Positions 1 through 8,330 of a DNA stretch of 11,459 nucleotides are shown here, piece by piece. The stretch comes from Bacteroidetes bacterium UBA955 (GTDB lineage Bacteria; Bacteroidota; Bacteroidia; NS11-12g; UBA955). The first letter of the stretch is position 1. Each line of letters begins with the position of its first letter. The DNA lies in contig DBCP01000145.1 of NCBI GenBank assembly GCA_002293105.1, forward strand, positions 1,117 to 12,575. Direction: 5' to 3'. Below the pieces are notes generated by a model that saw only the letters and a program-made list of their open reading frames with translations, was not told the origin of the DNA and searched no databases. The translations under genes and the position numbers were made by a program.

Positions 1-3000
1 ACCGAAACGCTGACCACCAAACTGCGCCTTACCACCCAAAGGTTGTTGGGTAATGAGCGAGTATGGTCCGATTGAACGTGCGTGCATCTTATCATCCACC
101 ATGTGGCCAAGTTTCAACATATAGCTGATACCTACCGTGGTGGGTTGATCAAATTTCACACCCGATAAACCGTCGTTCAAATAAACCAAACCATTCTTTG
201 GAATACCTGCTTTTTCGGTCACCTCATCGATCTCAGCCATGGTTGCACCGTCGAAAATTGGGGTTGCAAATCTTACGCCCATTTCTTTACCGGCCCAAGC
301 CAATACTGTTTCGTAAATCTGTCCCAAGTTCATACGAGAAGGTACACCCAAAGGATTCAATACAATATCCATCGGCGTTCCATCATCCAAGAACGGCATA
401 TCTTCTTCACGAACAATACGGGCAACAATACCCTTATTTCCGTGACGACCCGCCATCTTATCACCCACTTTCAACTTACGCTTGTTGGCTACGTATACTT
501 TTGCCAATTGCAAAATACCGGTAGGCAACTCATCACCCACACTGATTGAGTAATGATCACGCTTGTAGTTGGTTACTTTTTCGTTGTGAACGTTGATATA
601 GTTTGTCAAACAACGCACCACAAATTCGTTCTTGTCTGCATCGCTTGTCCAATTGTGGTAATTCACATTGCTGTAATCAATGCTCAACAAGTTCTTTTGG
701 GTAAACTTAGTACCTTTCGGAATCAACTCCTCACTGTACATGTTGTAAACCCCTTGTGACGTCTTACCACCAACCAATTGGAACAATTTCTTGACCAATT
801 CGTCTTTCAATTGACCCAAATCCTTGCGATGATCTTCGTCCATCTTAGACAAACGCGTCTTATCACCAGTACGAGTACCTTTATCCTTCTTGCTCTTAGA
901 GAACAATTTCTTGTCGATAACGACACCTTGAGCACCTGGAGAGGCCTTCAAAGAAGCATCTTTAACGTCACCCGCTTTGTCACCAAAGATGGCACGCAAC
1001 AACTTCTCTTCAGGTGATGGCTCAGTCTCTCCTTTTGGAGTGATTTTACCGATCAAAATATCACCTTCCTTCACCTCAGCACCCACACGGATCAAACCAT
1101 TTTCATCCAAATTGCGGGTCATTTCTTCACTCACATTCGGGATATCATTGGTCAATTCTTCTTCACCGCGTTTGGTGTCGCGAACTTCCAATTCAAATTC
1201 AGTGATGTAAACGGTTGTATACCAATCATCTTTTACCACTTTTTCTGAAATTACTATCGCATCCTCAAAGTTATAACCCTGCCATGGCATGTAAGCCACA
1301 CGCAAGTTTCTTCCCAATGCCAATTCGCCGCCTTGGGTCGCATAACCTTCGCACAACACTTGACCTTTGGTTACTCGATCGCCCTTGCAAACGATAGGAC
1401 GCAAGTTGATACAAGAGTTTTGGTTGGTTCTACGGAACTTGATTAAGTTGTAGGTTTTTGTATCACCGGTAAAGCTTACCAAATCATCAAAATCATTGTG
1501 ATCATAACGAATGCGAATTTCGCGTGCATCTACATAAACCACTTCACCATTGCCTTCAGAATTAATCAAGGAGCGAGAATCTCTCGCTACTTTTTCTTCC
1601 AAACCAGTACCAACAATCGGTGCTTCAGGACGCAACAATGGAACGGCCTGACGCTGCATGTTAGATCCCATCAACGCACGGTTTGCATCATCATGCTCCA
1701 AGAAAGGAATCAATGAAGCGGCAATCGATACGATTTGGTTTGGCGCAACGTCCATATATTCGAGCTGCGCTGGATTCACCAACGGGAAGTCACCTTCCTT
1801 ACGGCTCTTCACCAACGTAGTCATAAAGTTACCTTTTTCGTCCAACTCGGCATTGGCCTGGGCGATTGTTTTACCATCCTCTTCCTCTGCAGAAAGATAC
1901 ACGATACCACTTTCTACCTTCCCGTTGACTACCTTACGATAAGGAGTTTCCAAGAAGCCCATTCCATTAATCTTTGCATGTACACACAAAGAAGAAATCA
2001 AACCGATGTTTGGTCCTTCTGGCGTTTCGATGGTACACAAACGACCGTAGTGCGTATAATGCACGTCACGAACCTCAAAACCGGCACGTTCACGACTCAA
2101 ACCACCCGGACCAAGTGCGCTCAAACGACGTTTGTGCGTAATTTCTGCCAATGGGTTAATTTGATCCAAGAACTGACTCAGCTGGTTTGTTCCGAAGAAG
2201 GAGTTAATTACACTTGACAGCGTACGGGCATTCACCAGATCTTGTGGGGTAAATACTTCGTTGTCGCGGATGTTCATTTTTTCGCGGATGGTACGAGCCA
2301 TACGAGCCAATCCAACACCGAATTGGGCATACAACTGTTCACCTACGGTACGAACACGACGGTTACTCAAGTGGTCAATATCATCAAGAATTTCAGAACC
2401 GTTGTACAATTCAATCAAATACTTGATAATGCTGATAATGTCTTCTTTTGTCAATACGCGCACCTCCATCGGGGTGTCGATTTCCAACTTTTTATTGATA
2501 CGGTAACGACCTACCTCACCCAAATCATAACGCTTGTCTGAGAAGAACAAACGCTCGATGATTCCACGGGCTGTTTCTTCATCTGGTGGATCTGCGTTTC
2601 TCAATTGACGATAGATTACTTCCAACGCCTCTTTTCCGTTGTTGGAGGTATCTTTCTGCAATGTGTTATAAATCACATCGTAGCTAATGCCATTTTCACT
2701 TTCGGCATTTAAGATGATGGATTTCACTCCCGCTTCAACGATAACATCAATATGCTCCTCTGCCAACACAGTATCGCGCTCAAGAATTACCTCGTTGCGT
2801 TCGATGCTTACCACCTCACCGGTGTCTTCATCCACAAAATCTTCAATCCAGGTACGCAAAACACGCGCGGCCAATTTGCGACCGATCACACGCTTCAAAC
2901 CTGCTTTTGACACTTTCACTTCTTCGCTCAATCCGAAGATGTCCAAAATGTCTTTATCACTTTCAAAACCAATTGCACGAAGCAATGTGGTTACTGGAAA

Positions 3001-3591
3001 CTTCTTCTTACGATCAATGTAGGCATACATTACCGCGTTTACGTCTGTCGCGAATTCAATCCAAGAACCTTTGAATGGAATTACACGGGCAGAATACAAC
3101 TTAGTACCGTTGCTGTGAACGCTCTGACCAAAGAATACACCGGGTGAACGGTGCAACTGGCTCACAATAACACGTTCAGCACCATTGATGATGAATGTAC
3201 CATTCGGTGTCATGTATGGGATTGTTCCCAAATACACGTCTTGAACAATGGTTTGAAAATCTTCGTGCTCGGGATCGTTACAACTCAGTTTCAACTTCGC
3301 CTTCAAAGGCACAGCATAGGTAAGTCCACGTTCAATACACTCGTTGATCACGTATCTTGGGGGATCCACGAAATAGTCGAGGAATTCCAAAACGAAGATG
3401 TTCCTTGTGTCTGTAATGGGGAAGTTCTCACGGAAAACTTCAAACAAACCTTCTCCTTCGCGCTTGTCAGCGGGGGTGTCTAACTGGAAAAACTCTTGGA
3501 AAGATTGGAGTTGTACGTCCAGAAAATCGGGATAATCAATGGCATGTTTTACTTTGCCAAATGAGATCCTTTTGTTTTGTATGGTGCTCAA
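1..3591 (-). CDS. rpoB: RNA polymerase beta subunit, partial (C-terminal end outside the window)
   Basis: Catalytic beta subunit of RNA polymerase; 1197 codons are visible. The reading frame is open from the start to the left edge, where it ends in the conserved stretch [12 protein letters not shown], so only about 80 residues are missing if the protein has the usual Bacteroidota length. Landmarks include [15 protein letters not shown] near residue 20, the rifampicin pocket [17 protein letters not shown] (residues 465-481) followed by [14 protein letters not shown], and [12 protein letters not shown] near 440-475 on the DNA. The main rifampicin contacts (Q473, D476, H486, S491; E. coli 513, 516, 526, 531) are wild type. 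The start is TTG at 3589-3591 ([14 protein letters not shown]): an in-frame TAA lies at 3607-3609, and no ATG or GTG occurs between it and the conserved N-terminus. It is the last visible gene of the rplKAJL-rpoB cluster; rpoC would normally follow outside the window. Confidence 0.97.
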   Translation of the reverse strand, partial: MSTIQNKRISFGKVKHAIDYPDFLDVQLQSFQEFFQLDTPADKREGEGLFEVFRENFPITDTRNIFVLEFLDYFVDPPRYVINECIERGLTYAVPLKAKLKLSCNDPEHEDFQTIVQDVYLGTIPYMTPNGTFIINGAERVIVSQLHRSPGVFFGQSVHSNGTKLYSARVIPFKGSWIEFATDVNAVMYAYIDRKKKFPVTTLLRAIGFESDKDILDIFGLSEEVKVSKAGLKRVIGRKLAARVLRTWIEDFVDEDTGEVVSIERNEVILERDTVLAEEHIDVIVEAGVKSIILNAESENGISYDVIYNTLQKDTSNNGKEALEVIYRQLRNADPPDEETARGIIERLFFSDKRYDLGEVGRYRINKKLEIDTPMEVRVLTKEDIISIIKYLIELYNGSEILDDIDHLSNRRVRTVGEQLYAQFGVGLARMARTIREKMNIRDNEVFTPQDLVNARTLSSVINSFFGTNQLSQFLDQINPLAEITHKRRLSALGPGGLSRERAGFEVRDVHYTHYGRLCTIETPEGPNIGLISSLCVHAKINGMGFLETPYRKVVNGKVESGIVYLSAEEEDGKTIAQANAELDEKGNFMTTLVKSRKEGDFPLVNPAQLEYMDVAPNQIVSIAASLIPFLEHDDANRALMGSNMQRQAVPLLRPEAPIVGTGLEEKVARDSRSLINSEGNGEVVYVDAREIRIRYDHNDFDDLVSFTGDTKTYNLIKFRRTNQNSCINLRPIVCKGDRVTKGQVLCEGYATQGGELALGRNLRVAYMPWQGYNFEDAIVISEKVVKDDWYTTVYITEFELEVRDTKRGEEELTNDIPNVSEEMTRNLDENGLIRVGAEVKEGDILIGKITPKGETEPSPEEKLLRAIFGDKAGDVKDASLKASPGAQGVVIDKKLFSKSKKDKGTRTGDKTRLSKMDEDHRKDLGQLKDELVKKLFQLVGGKTSQGVYNMYSEELIPKGTKFTQKNLLSIDYSNVNYHNWTSDADKNEFVVRCLTNYINVHNEKVTNYKRDHYSISVGDELPTGILQLAKVYVANKRKLKVGDKMAGRHGNKGIVARIVREEDMPFLDDGTPMDIVLNPLGVPSRMNLGQIYETVLAWAGKEMGVRFATPIFDGATMAEIDEVTEKAGIPKNGLVYLNDGLSGVKFDQPTTVGISYMLKLGHMVDDKMHARSIGPYSLITQQPLGGKAQFGGQRFG

Positions 3592-3643
3592 TTTTTGTTG
3601 GTTTTTTTAGGTTTGACAGTGGTGTTCGTCTTAAAACGCCCAA

Positions 3644-3669
3644 AAGGCCCACGGAATTTCCGGGGCCTT
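3644..3669 (-). terminator. Hairpin between rplL and rpoB, possible attenuator or processing site
   Basis: On the transcribed strand AAGGCCC pairs with GGGCCTT (7 bp). After one bulged base, CGG pairs with CCG around a 5-nt loop. The stem ends 20 nt after the rplL stop region and is followed by TTGGGCGTTTT, an interrupted U-run. Full termination is unlikely because rpoB lies 52 nt downstream with no promoter seen between. A partial attenuator or RNase site, as known between rplL and rpoB in E. coli, would fit; this role is inferred. Confidence 0.6.
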
Positions 3670-3689
3670 AGGGTACATTGGATTAGTGC

Positions 3690-4070
3690 TTACTTAATTT
3701 CAACTGTAGCGCCGCCCTCTTTCAATTTAGCTGCCAAGTCTTCTGCTTCTGCTTTAGAAACTTTCTCTTTTACAGCCTTAGGAGCACCGTCTACTAAGTC
3801 TTTAGCCTCTTTCAAGCCCAAGCCAGTCAAATCTTTCACGATCTTAACGATCTGCAATTTGGCATCACCTGCACTTACCAAGATTACGTCAAATTCTGTT
3901 TGTTCAGCAGCAGCCGCACCAGCGTCACCACCAGCAGCAGGAGCAGCAACAGCTACAGCAGCAGCTGCTGGCTCGATGCCGTGCTCTTCTTTCAAAATTT
4001 GAGCAAGCTCGTTAACCTCTTTTACAGTAAGGTTTACCAACTGGTTCGCGAATTCTTTTAAATCTACCAT
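3690..4070 (-). CDS. rplL: Ribosomal protein bL12 (L7/L12)
   Basis: Stalk protein of the large ribosomal subunit, which recruits and activates the translational GTPases (EF-Tu, EF-G). The 126 residues are the usual family length. The N-terminal dimerisation helices (about 1-35) bind L10. An Ala/Gly-rich flexible hinge (about 34-58) follows. The C-terminal factor-binding domain carries [20 protein letters not shown] and [14 protein letters not shown], and the protein ends in ATVEIK. It starts at ATG, 31 nt after the rplJ stop; the gap is A-rich (AATAAAAAAAACAC) with no clear Shine-Dalgarno. Several copies per ribosome are needed, so stronger expression than rpoB is expected, which fits the hairpin after its stop. 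Confidence 0.98.
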   Translation of the reverse strand: MVDLKEFANQLVNLTVKEVNELAQILKEEHGIEPAAAAVAVAAPAAGGDAGAAAAEQTEFDVILVSAGDAKLQIVKIVKDLTGLGLKEAKDLVDGAPKAVKEKVSKAEAEDLAAKLKEGGATVEIK

Positions 4071-4101
4071 TGTTATTTAATTTAAGTGTTTTTTTTATTG
4101 A

Positions 4102-4623
4102 TTAATTACGTTCTTCAAGCGCCTTGATCAAGCCGCCAATTTTTTGTGGTCCACTGGCTTGCAAACCACCAATAACATTCTTGATGGGTGATTGCAACAA
4201 TCCAATGATTTCGCCAATAAGATCTTCTTTGGTCTTCAACTTCACCAACGTCGCCAATTGGTCATCTCCTAAGAATACAGCGTTATCGATCCATGCACCC
4301 TTCAACACAACACTCTGTGTTGCACCACGGAAATCTTTGATAGATTCCGCAGGTGTTCTTTGTGATACAGAAGTCAATACGCAAGTGGTTCCTTTCAATG
4401 CATCTTTCAATGCACCAAAATCCTTTCCACTGTCTTCCATAGCGATGCGCAACAAGGTATTCTTCACCATGCGCATTTCAACGCCACGCTCGAACAACAA
4501 ACGACGCAACTTATTTGTGTTGTTTGCGCTCAATCCTGTGGTGTCTGCCAAGTAAACGAAATTGTTTGCTTTAAACGTTTCCGTTAATTCGGCTACTACC
4601 GTCAATTTATCTGCCTTGTTCAT
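4102..4623 (-). CDS. rplJ: Ribosomal protein uL10
   Basis: Base of the L7/L12 stalk on the large subunit. It anchors the L12 dimers through its C-terminal helix and binds 23S rRNA with its N-terminal domain. The 173 residues are typical. Seen in the sequence: MNKADKLTVVAELTETFKANNFVYL at the N-terminus is in the usual family form, then LRRLLFERGVEMRMVKNTLL and KGTTCVLTS, and a C-terminal region with QASGPQKIGGLIKALEE. The ATG lies 3 nt after the rplA stop (TAAGCGATG), so translation is probably coupled to rplA, and there is no space for a separate L10 leader between the genes. Confidence 0.97.
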   Translation of the reverse strand: MNKADKLTVVAELTETFKANNFVYLADTTGLSANNTNKLRRLLFERGVEMRMVKNTLLRIAMEDSGKDFGALKDALKGTTCVLTSVSQRTPAESIKDFRGATQSVVLKGAWIDNAVFLGDDQLATLVKLKTKEDLIGEIIGLLQSPIKNVIGGLQASGPQKIGGLIKALEERN

Positions 4624-4626
4624 CGC

Positions 4627-5322
4627 TTATATTCCTGGGATTGATTTAACATCGATAGACACACTAGGACTCATGGTGCTGCTCATGAAGATGCTGCGGA
4701 AGTAAGTACCTTTCGCTGCGCTGGGCTTCAAACGGTGCAATACCTGAACCAATTCCAATGCGTTCTCGCTTAATTTATCTGCTTCAAATGAAACTTTACC
4801 TACTGAAGTGTGGATGATACCAGTCTTGTCAACTTTGAAATCAATCTTACCAGCCTTCACTTCGGTAACTGCCTTACCAACTTCCATGGTAACTGTACCA
4901 CTCTTTGGGTTTGGCATCAAGTTGCGTGGACCCAAGATTTTACCCAAACGACCTAACTTAGCCATTACACTCGGTACGGCAATGATAATGTCGATATCGG
5001 TCCAACCGCCTGCAATCTTTTCAATATAATCGTCCAGACCAACGTGATCTGCACCCGCTGCTTTGGCTTCTTCCTCTTTGTCTGGAGTACAAAGCACCAA
5101 AGTGCGCACCACCTTACCCAAACCATGGGGCAATGAAGCCACACCACGAACCATTTGGTTCGCTTGGCGGGGATCCACACCCAAACGTACATCGATGTCT
5201 ACCGATGCGTCGAATTTGGTGGTTGAAATCTGCTTGAGGATGTTGCACGCCTCAAGCAAAGTATACGACTTGGTGTTGTCGTATTTCGCTTCCGCTTCTT
5301 TTCTTTTTTTACCAACTTTCAT
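4627..5322 (-). CDS. rplA: Ribosomal protein uL1
   Basis: L1 stalk protein of the 50S subunit, which helps move deacylated tRNA out of the E site; in many bacteria it also represses its own operon. The length of 231 residues matches the family. Conserved pieces seen are [48 protein letters not shown] and the C-terminal [17 protein letters not shown]. The lysine-rich N-terminus ([15 protein letters not shown]) is common in this phylum. It starts at ATG 11 nt after the rplK stop. Its 3' end nearly touches rplJ. Confidence 0.98.
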   Translation of the reverse strand: MKVGKKRKEAEAKYDNTKSYTLLEACNILKQISTTKFDASVDIDVRLGVDPRQANQMVRGVASLPHGLGKVVRTLVLCTPDKEEEAKAAGADHVGLDDYIEKIAGGWTDIDIIIAVPSVMAKLGRLGKILGPRNLMPNPKSGTVTMEVGKAVTEVKAGKIDFKVDKTGIIHTSVGKVSFEADKLSENALELVQVLHRLKPSAAKGTYFRSIFMSSTMSPSVSIDVKSIPGI

Positions 5323-5333
5323 AATTCAAATTT

Positions 5334-5771
5334 TTAAAATGGGGCATCCCCTGTTACTGTGATACCCATACTGCGGGCAGTTCCTGCAACCAATTTCATG
5401 GCAGACTCAACTGTAAAGCAGTTCAAATCAGGCATTTTTTCTTGAGCGATGGTCTGAACCACATCCCAAGATACAGAACCAACCTTCTTACGGTTTGGTT
5501 CAGCTGATCCTTTTTGGAGCTTGGTAGCTTCCAACAACTGCGTCGCAACTGGTGGGGTTTTGATGATAAAGTCGAAGGATTTGTCCGAATAAACGGAAAT
5601 CACCACCGGCAACACCTTACCCATTTTGTCTTGAGTACGCGCATTGAATTGTTTGCAAAAATCCATGATGTTCAAACCTTTTGAACCCAACGCTGGACCG
5701 ATTGGAGGCGCTGGATTGGCTTGACCACCTTTTACCTGGAGCTTGACGAAACCTGTTATTTCTTTTGCCAT
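5334..5771 (-). CDS. rplK: Ribosomal protein uL11
   Basis: Protein of the GTPase-associated centre; it binds the 23S rRNA target of thiostrepton and helps factor-dependent GTP hydrolysis. 145 residues, with the proline-rich N-terminal signature [20 protein letters not shown] near residues 15-34, the linker [15 protein letters not shown], and the C-terminal rRNA-binding domain ending [18 protein letters not shown]. All are in normal family form. The ATG is 8 nt after the nusG stop, and rplA follows after 11 nt. Confidence 0.98.
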   Translation of the reverse strand: MAKEITGFVKLQVKGGQANPAPPIGPALGSKGLNIMDFCKQFNARTQDKMGKVLPVVISVYSDKSFDFIIKTPPVATQLLEATKLQKGSAEPNRKKVGSVSWDVVQTIAQEKMPDLNCFTVESAMKLVAGTARSMGITVTGDAPF

Positions 5772-5779
5772 TGTTACTG

Positions 5780-6331
5780 TTACAATTTTTGTATTTGGTT
5801 ATAATTTAACTCAAGGGGGGTACGGCGACCAAAAATCTTCACCATAACCTTGAGCTTGCGCTTTTCTTCGTTTACTTCTTCGATGACACCATCGAAATCA
5901 TTGAATGGACCATCCACTACCTTCACCGATTCACCAACCATGAAATGTTCCTCATCAGACACTTCATTGTCAGACAAATTATCGGCTGTGCCCAAAATGC
6001 GACTCAACTCATTTGGACGTAAGGGTACGGGCTGATCTTTGGATCCCAAGAAACCAACCACACCAGTGACACTTTTTATCAACGGCATAATTTCAGGATC
6101 TGATAAGTCGGCGTGAATCAAAATATACCCAGGAAACGCATTGCGCTCCTTGATGGCTTTTTTTCCGTTCTTTATCAAATACACCTTCTCGGTAGGTATC
6201 AGAATTTCAAGCACAAAGTCACTTTTACGGTCGCGCTCTAGCTCCACCGTAATGCTGTGCTTTACCTTCTTTTCCTGTCCGGTAATCGCACGAACTACGT
6301 ACCACTTGTGTCTGTCTTCTGCGTTAGTCAT
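5780..6331 (-). CDS. nusG: Transcription elongation and antitermination factor NusG
   Basis: Binds RNA polymerase at the beta' clamp helices and promotes processive elongation; it can link RNAP to the ribosome or to Rho. 183 residues. The N-terminal NGN domain starts with [19 protein letters not shown] and contains [12 protein letters not shown] and VTGVVGFLG. The C-terminal KOW domain is [20 protein letters not shown], then [16 protein letters not shown]. No domain II insertion is apparent. The ATG lies 2 nt after the secE stop, the usual secE-nusG arrangement. Confidence 0.97.
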   Translation of the reverse strand: MTNAEDRHKWYVVRAITGQEKKVKHSITVELERDRKSDFVLEILIPTEKVYLIKNGKKAIKERNAFPGYILIHADLSDPEIMPLIKSVTGVVGFLGSKDQPVPLRPNELSRILGTADNLSDNEVSDEEHFMVGESVKVVDGPFNDFDGVIEEVNEEKRKLKVMVKIFGRRTPLELNYNQIQKL

Positions 6332-6333
6332 GA

Positions 6334-6531
6334 TTATTTGAATAATTTATAGAATTGGGTTAAACTAACACCCAATACAGAATCAAGCGCCCATATTACT
6401 AGGGCAAATAATAAAGAGGCGACCAACACAATCCATGTGCTCTCCCTCAGTTCTTCCCATGTAGGCCAGCTGACTTTGTTTACCAACTCGTCTCTAGTCT
6501 CACGGAAGTAATTGTTTATTCTTCCAAACAT
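6334..6531 (-). CDS. secE: Preprotein translocase subunit SecE
   Basis: Small subunit of the SecYEG channel that clamps SecY in the inner membrane. 65 residues, which is the short single-helix form of the family. An amphipathic N-terminal part (MFGRINNYFRETRDELVNKV) and the conserved VSWPTWEEL are followed by one hydrophobic segment (STWIVLVASLLFALVIWAL, about 31-49). It starts at ATG only 14 nt after the end of tRNA-Trp, so processing of the tRNA 3' end would leave the secE message with a very short leader. Confidence 0.95.
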   Translation of the reverse strand: MFGRINNYFRETRDELVNKVSWPTWEELRESTWIVLVASLLFALVIWALDSVLGVSLTQFYKLFK

Positions 6532-6545
6532 TGCGCTTTTATTAG

Positions 6546-6616
6546 CACGGGCACAAGGATTCGAACCCTGATCAAAGGTTTTGGAGACCTCTATTCTACC
6601 ATTGAACTATGCCCGT
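6546..6616 (-). tRNA. tRNA-Trp (anticodon CCA)
   Basis: A 71-nt cloverleaf. Acceptor ACGGGCA pairs with TGCCCGT, the D arm contains AGTTCAATGGTAGAAT, the anticodon loop is CTCCAAA giving CCA, and the T arm contains GGTTCGAATCC. The discriminator is G. The 3' CCA is not encoded (the next bases are CTA). It lies between tuf and secE, 5 nt after a hairpin and 14 nt before secE. No promoter of its own is seen. Confidence 0.97.
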
Positions 6617-6621
6617 ATAAA

Positions 6622-6645
6622 AGGGAGCATTTTGCAATACTCCCT
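6622..6645 (-). terminator. Hairpin after tuf, weak terminator or processing signal
   Basis: On the transcribed strand AGGGAGTATT and AATGCTCCCT form a 10-bp stem (one G-U pair) closed by a GCAA tetraloop of the GNRA type. The U-run that follows is short (UUUAU) and leads straight into tRNA-Trp. The structure is clear; whether it terminates part of the transcripts after tuf or guides cleavage is inferred. Confidence 0.7.
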
Positions 6646-6665
6646 CTATATCTTTCGATGTTCTA

Positions 6666-7847
6666 TTACTCGATGATCTCAGTTACCTGACCAGCACCTA
6701 CAGTTCTACCACCCTCACGGATAGCGAAACGCAAGTTCTTTTCCATCGCGATGGGTTGAATCAACTCAACTGTGATAGAAACGTTGTCACCAGGCATGAT
6801 CATTTCTGTACCAGCAGGCAAAGAAATTTCACCTGTTACGTCTGTAGTACGGAAATAGAACTGAGGACGGTATTTGTTAAAGAATGGAGTATGACGTCCA
6901 CCTTCTTCTTTGCTCAATACGTATACCTCAGCCTTGAACTTCTTGTGAGGAGTTACTGACTTAGGTGCGCAAATTACCATACCACGACGGATATCGTTCT
7001 TGTCGATACCACGCAACAAGATACCCGCGTTGTCACCTGCCTCACCACGATCCAACAACTTACGGAACATTTCTACTCCGGTACAAGTTGAAGTCATGTG
7101 TGAACCAAATCCGATGATTTCTACAGCATCTTGAACGTTGATTACACCACGCTCGATACGACCAGTAGCAACAGTACCACGACCAGTGATCGAGAATACA
7201 TCCTCTACAGGCATCAAGAAAGGTTGATCAACCAAACGGGGAGGAACTGGAATCCACTCGTCAACGGCATTCATCAAATCCATGATGGTACCTACCCACT
7301 TAGCATCTCCGTTCAATCCACCCAAAGCAGATCCACGGATGATTGGGGTGTCAGCTGAGAATTCGTAGAATTCCAACAATTCACGCATTTCCATTTCAAC
7401 CAAATCCAACATTTCTGGATCGTCTACCATGTCTACCTTGTTCATGAAAACCACCAAACGAGGTACACCAACCTGACGTGCCAACAAGATATGTTCGCGA
7501 GTCTGTGGCATTGGACCATCTGTTGACGCTACCACCAAAATCGCACCATCCATCTGCGCAGCACCCGTTACCATGTTCTTTACATAGTCGGCGTGACCTG
7601 GACAGTCAACGTGAGCATAGTGACGCGCAGCAGTTGAATACTCAACGTGAGCCGTGTTAATTGTAATACCGCGCTCTTTCTCCTCAGGAGCAGAGTCGAT
7701 TGACTCGAATGAACGCATTTCAGAAAGACCAGCATTGGCCAGTACAGTGGTGATGGCCGCAGTCAAAGTGGTCTTACCGTGGTCAACGTGACCAATGGTA
7801 CCAATGTTCAAGTGCGGCTTGGAACGGTCAAATGTTTCTTTTGCCAT
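6666..7847 (-). CDS. tuf: Translation elongation factor Tu
   Basis: GTPase that carries aminoacyl-tRNA to the ribosomal A site. 393 residues, full length. The G domain shows GHVDHGKT (19-26), switch I with [10 protein letters not shown] (55-64), DCPGH (81-85) and NKVD (136-139). Beta-barrel domains 2 and 3 follow, with [22 protein letters not shown] and the C-terminal [11 protein letters not shown]. The ATG lies directly behind the tRNA-Thr(GGT) gene after a 31-nt leader. Position in a tRNA-tuf unit is like tufB of E. coli. It is probably transcribed from the tRNA promoter at 8331-8361. Confidence 0.99.
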   Translation of the reverse strand: MAKETFDRSKPHLNIGTIGHVDHGKTTLTAAITTVLANAGLSEMRSFESIDSAPEEKERGITINTAHVEYSTAARHYAHVDCPGHADYVKNMVTGAAQMDGAILVVASTDGPMPQTREHILLARQVGVPRLVVFMNKVDMVDDPEMLDLVEMEMRELLEFYEFSADTPIIRGSALGGLNGDAKWVGTIMDLMNAVDEWIPVPPRLVDQPFLMPVEDVFSITGRGTVATGRIERGVINVQDAVEIIGFGSHMTSTCTGVEMFRKLLDRGEAGDNAGILLRGIDKNDIRRGMVICAPKSVTPHKKFKAEVYVLSKEEGGRHTPFFNKYRPQFYFRTTDVTGEISLPAGTEMIMPGDNVSITVELIQPIAMEKNLRFAIREGGRTVGAGQVTEIIE

Positions 7848-7878
7848 AGTTGTTTGTTTTGTGTTGTTTTGTTGTTTG
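7848..7878 (-). promoter_or_regulatory. G-free, A/C-rich translation leader of tuf
   Basis: The 31 nt between tRNA-Thr(GGT) and the tuf ATG contain no G at all on the message strand (for example CAAAACAACACAAAACAAAC). No Shine-Dalgarno is possible. Adenines stand at -3, -6, -12 and -13 before the ATG, matching the Kozak-like preference described for Bacteroidota. An unstructured leader for a very highly expressed gene is the likely meaning. Confidence 0.6.
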
Positions 7879-7950
7879 AGCCAATGAGGGGAATTGAACC
7901 CCTGACCTTTTCCTTACCAAGGAAACGCTCTACCCCTGAGCTACATCGGC
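7879..7950 (-). tRNA. tRNA-Thr (anticodon GGT)
   Basis: A 72-nt cloverleaf. Acceptor GCCGATG pairs with CATTGGC (one G-U). The D arm contains TAGCTCAGGGGTAGAGC, the anticodon stem TTTCC/GGAAA holds loop TTGGTAA giving GGT, and the T arm contains GGTTCAATTCC. The discriminator is T and CCA is not encoded. It occupies the place of thrT just before tuf. Confidence 0.97.
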
Positions 7951-7958
7951 TAATCCCC

Positions 7959-7976
7959 ACAAAGGCGAACCCTTGT
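7959..7976 (-). other. Hairpin with TTCG tetraloop between tRNA-Gly and tRNA-Thr
   Basis: On the transcribed strand ACAAGGG pairs with CCTTTGT (7 bp, one G-U) around TTCG. It lies in the 35-nt spacer between two tRNAs and has no U-run after it, so it is not a terminator; a processing or folding-insulator role is possible but inferred. Confidence 0.5.
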
Positions 7977-7985
7977 TTTGATGCG

Positions 7986-8058
7986 AGCGGGAGACGAGGC
8001 TCGAACTCGCGACCTACAGCTTGGAAGGCTGTCGCTCTACCAACTGAGCTACTCCCGC
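7986..8058 (-). tRNA. tRNA-Gly (anticodon TCC)
   Basis: A 73-nt cloverleaf. Acceptor GCGGGAG pairs with CTCCCGC. The D arm contains TAGCTCAGTTGGTAGAGC, the anticodon stem ACAGC/GCTGT holds loop CTTCCAA giving TCC, and the T arm contains AGTTCGAGCC. The discriminator is T and CCA is not encoded. It is the equivalent of glyT. Confidence 0.97.
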
Positions 8059-8079
8059 ATTTTCGGTATAAAAGTGTAG

Positions 8080-8159
8080 TGGGGGCAAGTGGACTCGAAC
8101 CACTGAACCCGAAGGAGCGGATTTACAGTCCGCCGCAATTGCCGCTATGCGATGCCCCC
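8080..8159 (-). tRNA. tRNA-Tyr (anticodon GTA)
   Basis: An 80-nt class II tRNA. Acceptor GGGGGCA pairs with TGCCCCC, the anticodon stem GCGGA/TCCGC holds loop CTGTAAA giving GTA, and a long variable arm (CTCCTTCGGGTTC region) and T arm GGTTCGAGTCC follow. The discriminator is A. CCA is not encoded (the next bases are CTA). It is the equivalent of tyrU. Confidence 0.97.
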
Positions 8160-8167
8160 AGTAAAAT

Positions 8168-8183
8168 TAACGGTCTCCCGCTA
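8168..8183 (-). other. Small hairpin with GAGA tetraloop between tRNA-Thr(TGT) and tRNA-Tyr
   Basis: On the transcribed strand TAGCGG pairs with CCGTTA (6 bp, one G-U) around a GAGA loop of the GNRA type. It lies inside the region enclosed by the inverted repeat around tRNA-Tyr. There is no U-run, so it is not a terminator. Small enough to be chance. Confidence 0.35.
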
Positions 8184-8206
8184 CTTTAAAGGTGCACTTT
8201 TATACC

Positions 8207-8282
<76 letters not shown>

Positions 8283-8330
8283 TTTTAAAGTTAAGAACAT
8301 CAATTTGTGGTCACTTTCACAAAAGGACTG

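Larger units (their letters stand above)
8065..8206. repeat. 12-bp inverted repeat flanking tRNA-Tyr
   Basis: GGTATAAAAGTG at 8065-8076 recurs as its exact reverse complement CACTTTTATACC at 8195-8206. The two arms bracket tRNA-Tyr, ending 3 nt from its 3' end and starting 35 nt from its 5' end. In the primary transcript they could pair into a 12-bp stem enclosing the pre-tRNA. The arms are seen directly; a processing role is inferred. Confidence 0.6.

Noticed and set aside
1735..2217. Plus-strand open frame of 160 codons inside rpoB
   Set aside because: The minus frame encodes conserved RpoB without a break; this is a chance open frame opposite it.
3901..3975. GCAGCAG-like repeat tract
   Set aside because: It encodes the Ala/Gly hinge of L7/L12 and is normal for that protein; not an independent repeat element.
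3577..4002. Plus-strand open frame of 141 codons opposite rplL and the rpoB leader
   Set aside because: It is a shadow of the Ala-rich rplL sequence on the other strand and has no promoter or start context.
4124..4555. Plus-strand open frame of 143 codons opposite rplJ
   Set aside because: It lies entirely within rplJ, whose protein is clearly conserved; the antisense translation resembles nothing.
7779..8189. Plus-strand open frame of 136 codons with [19 protein letters not shown] and GRRGSNSRPTAWK
   Set aside because: It runs antisense through three tRNA genes; these peptides are the well-known false translations of tRNA antisense strands that recur in protein databases.
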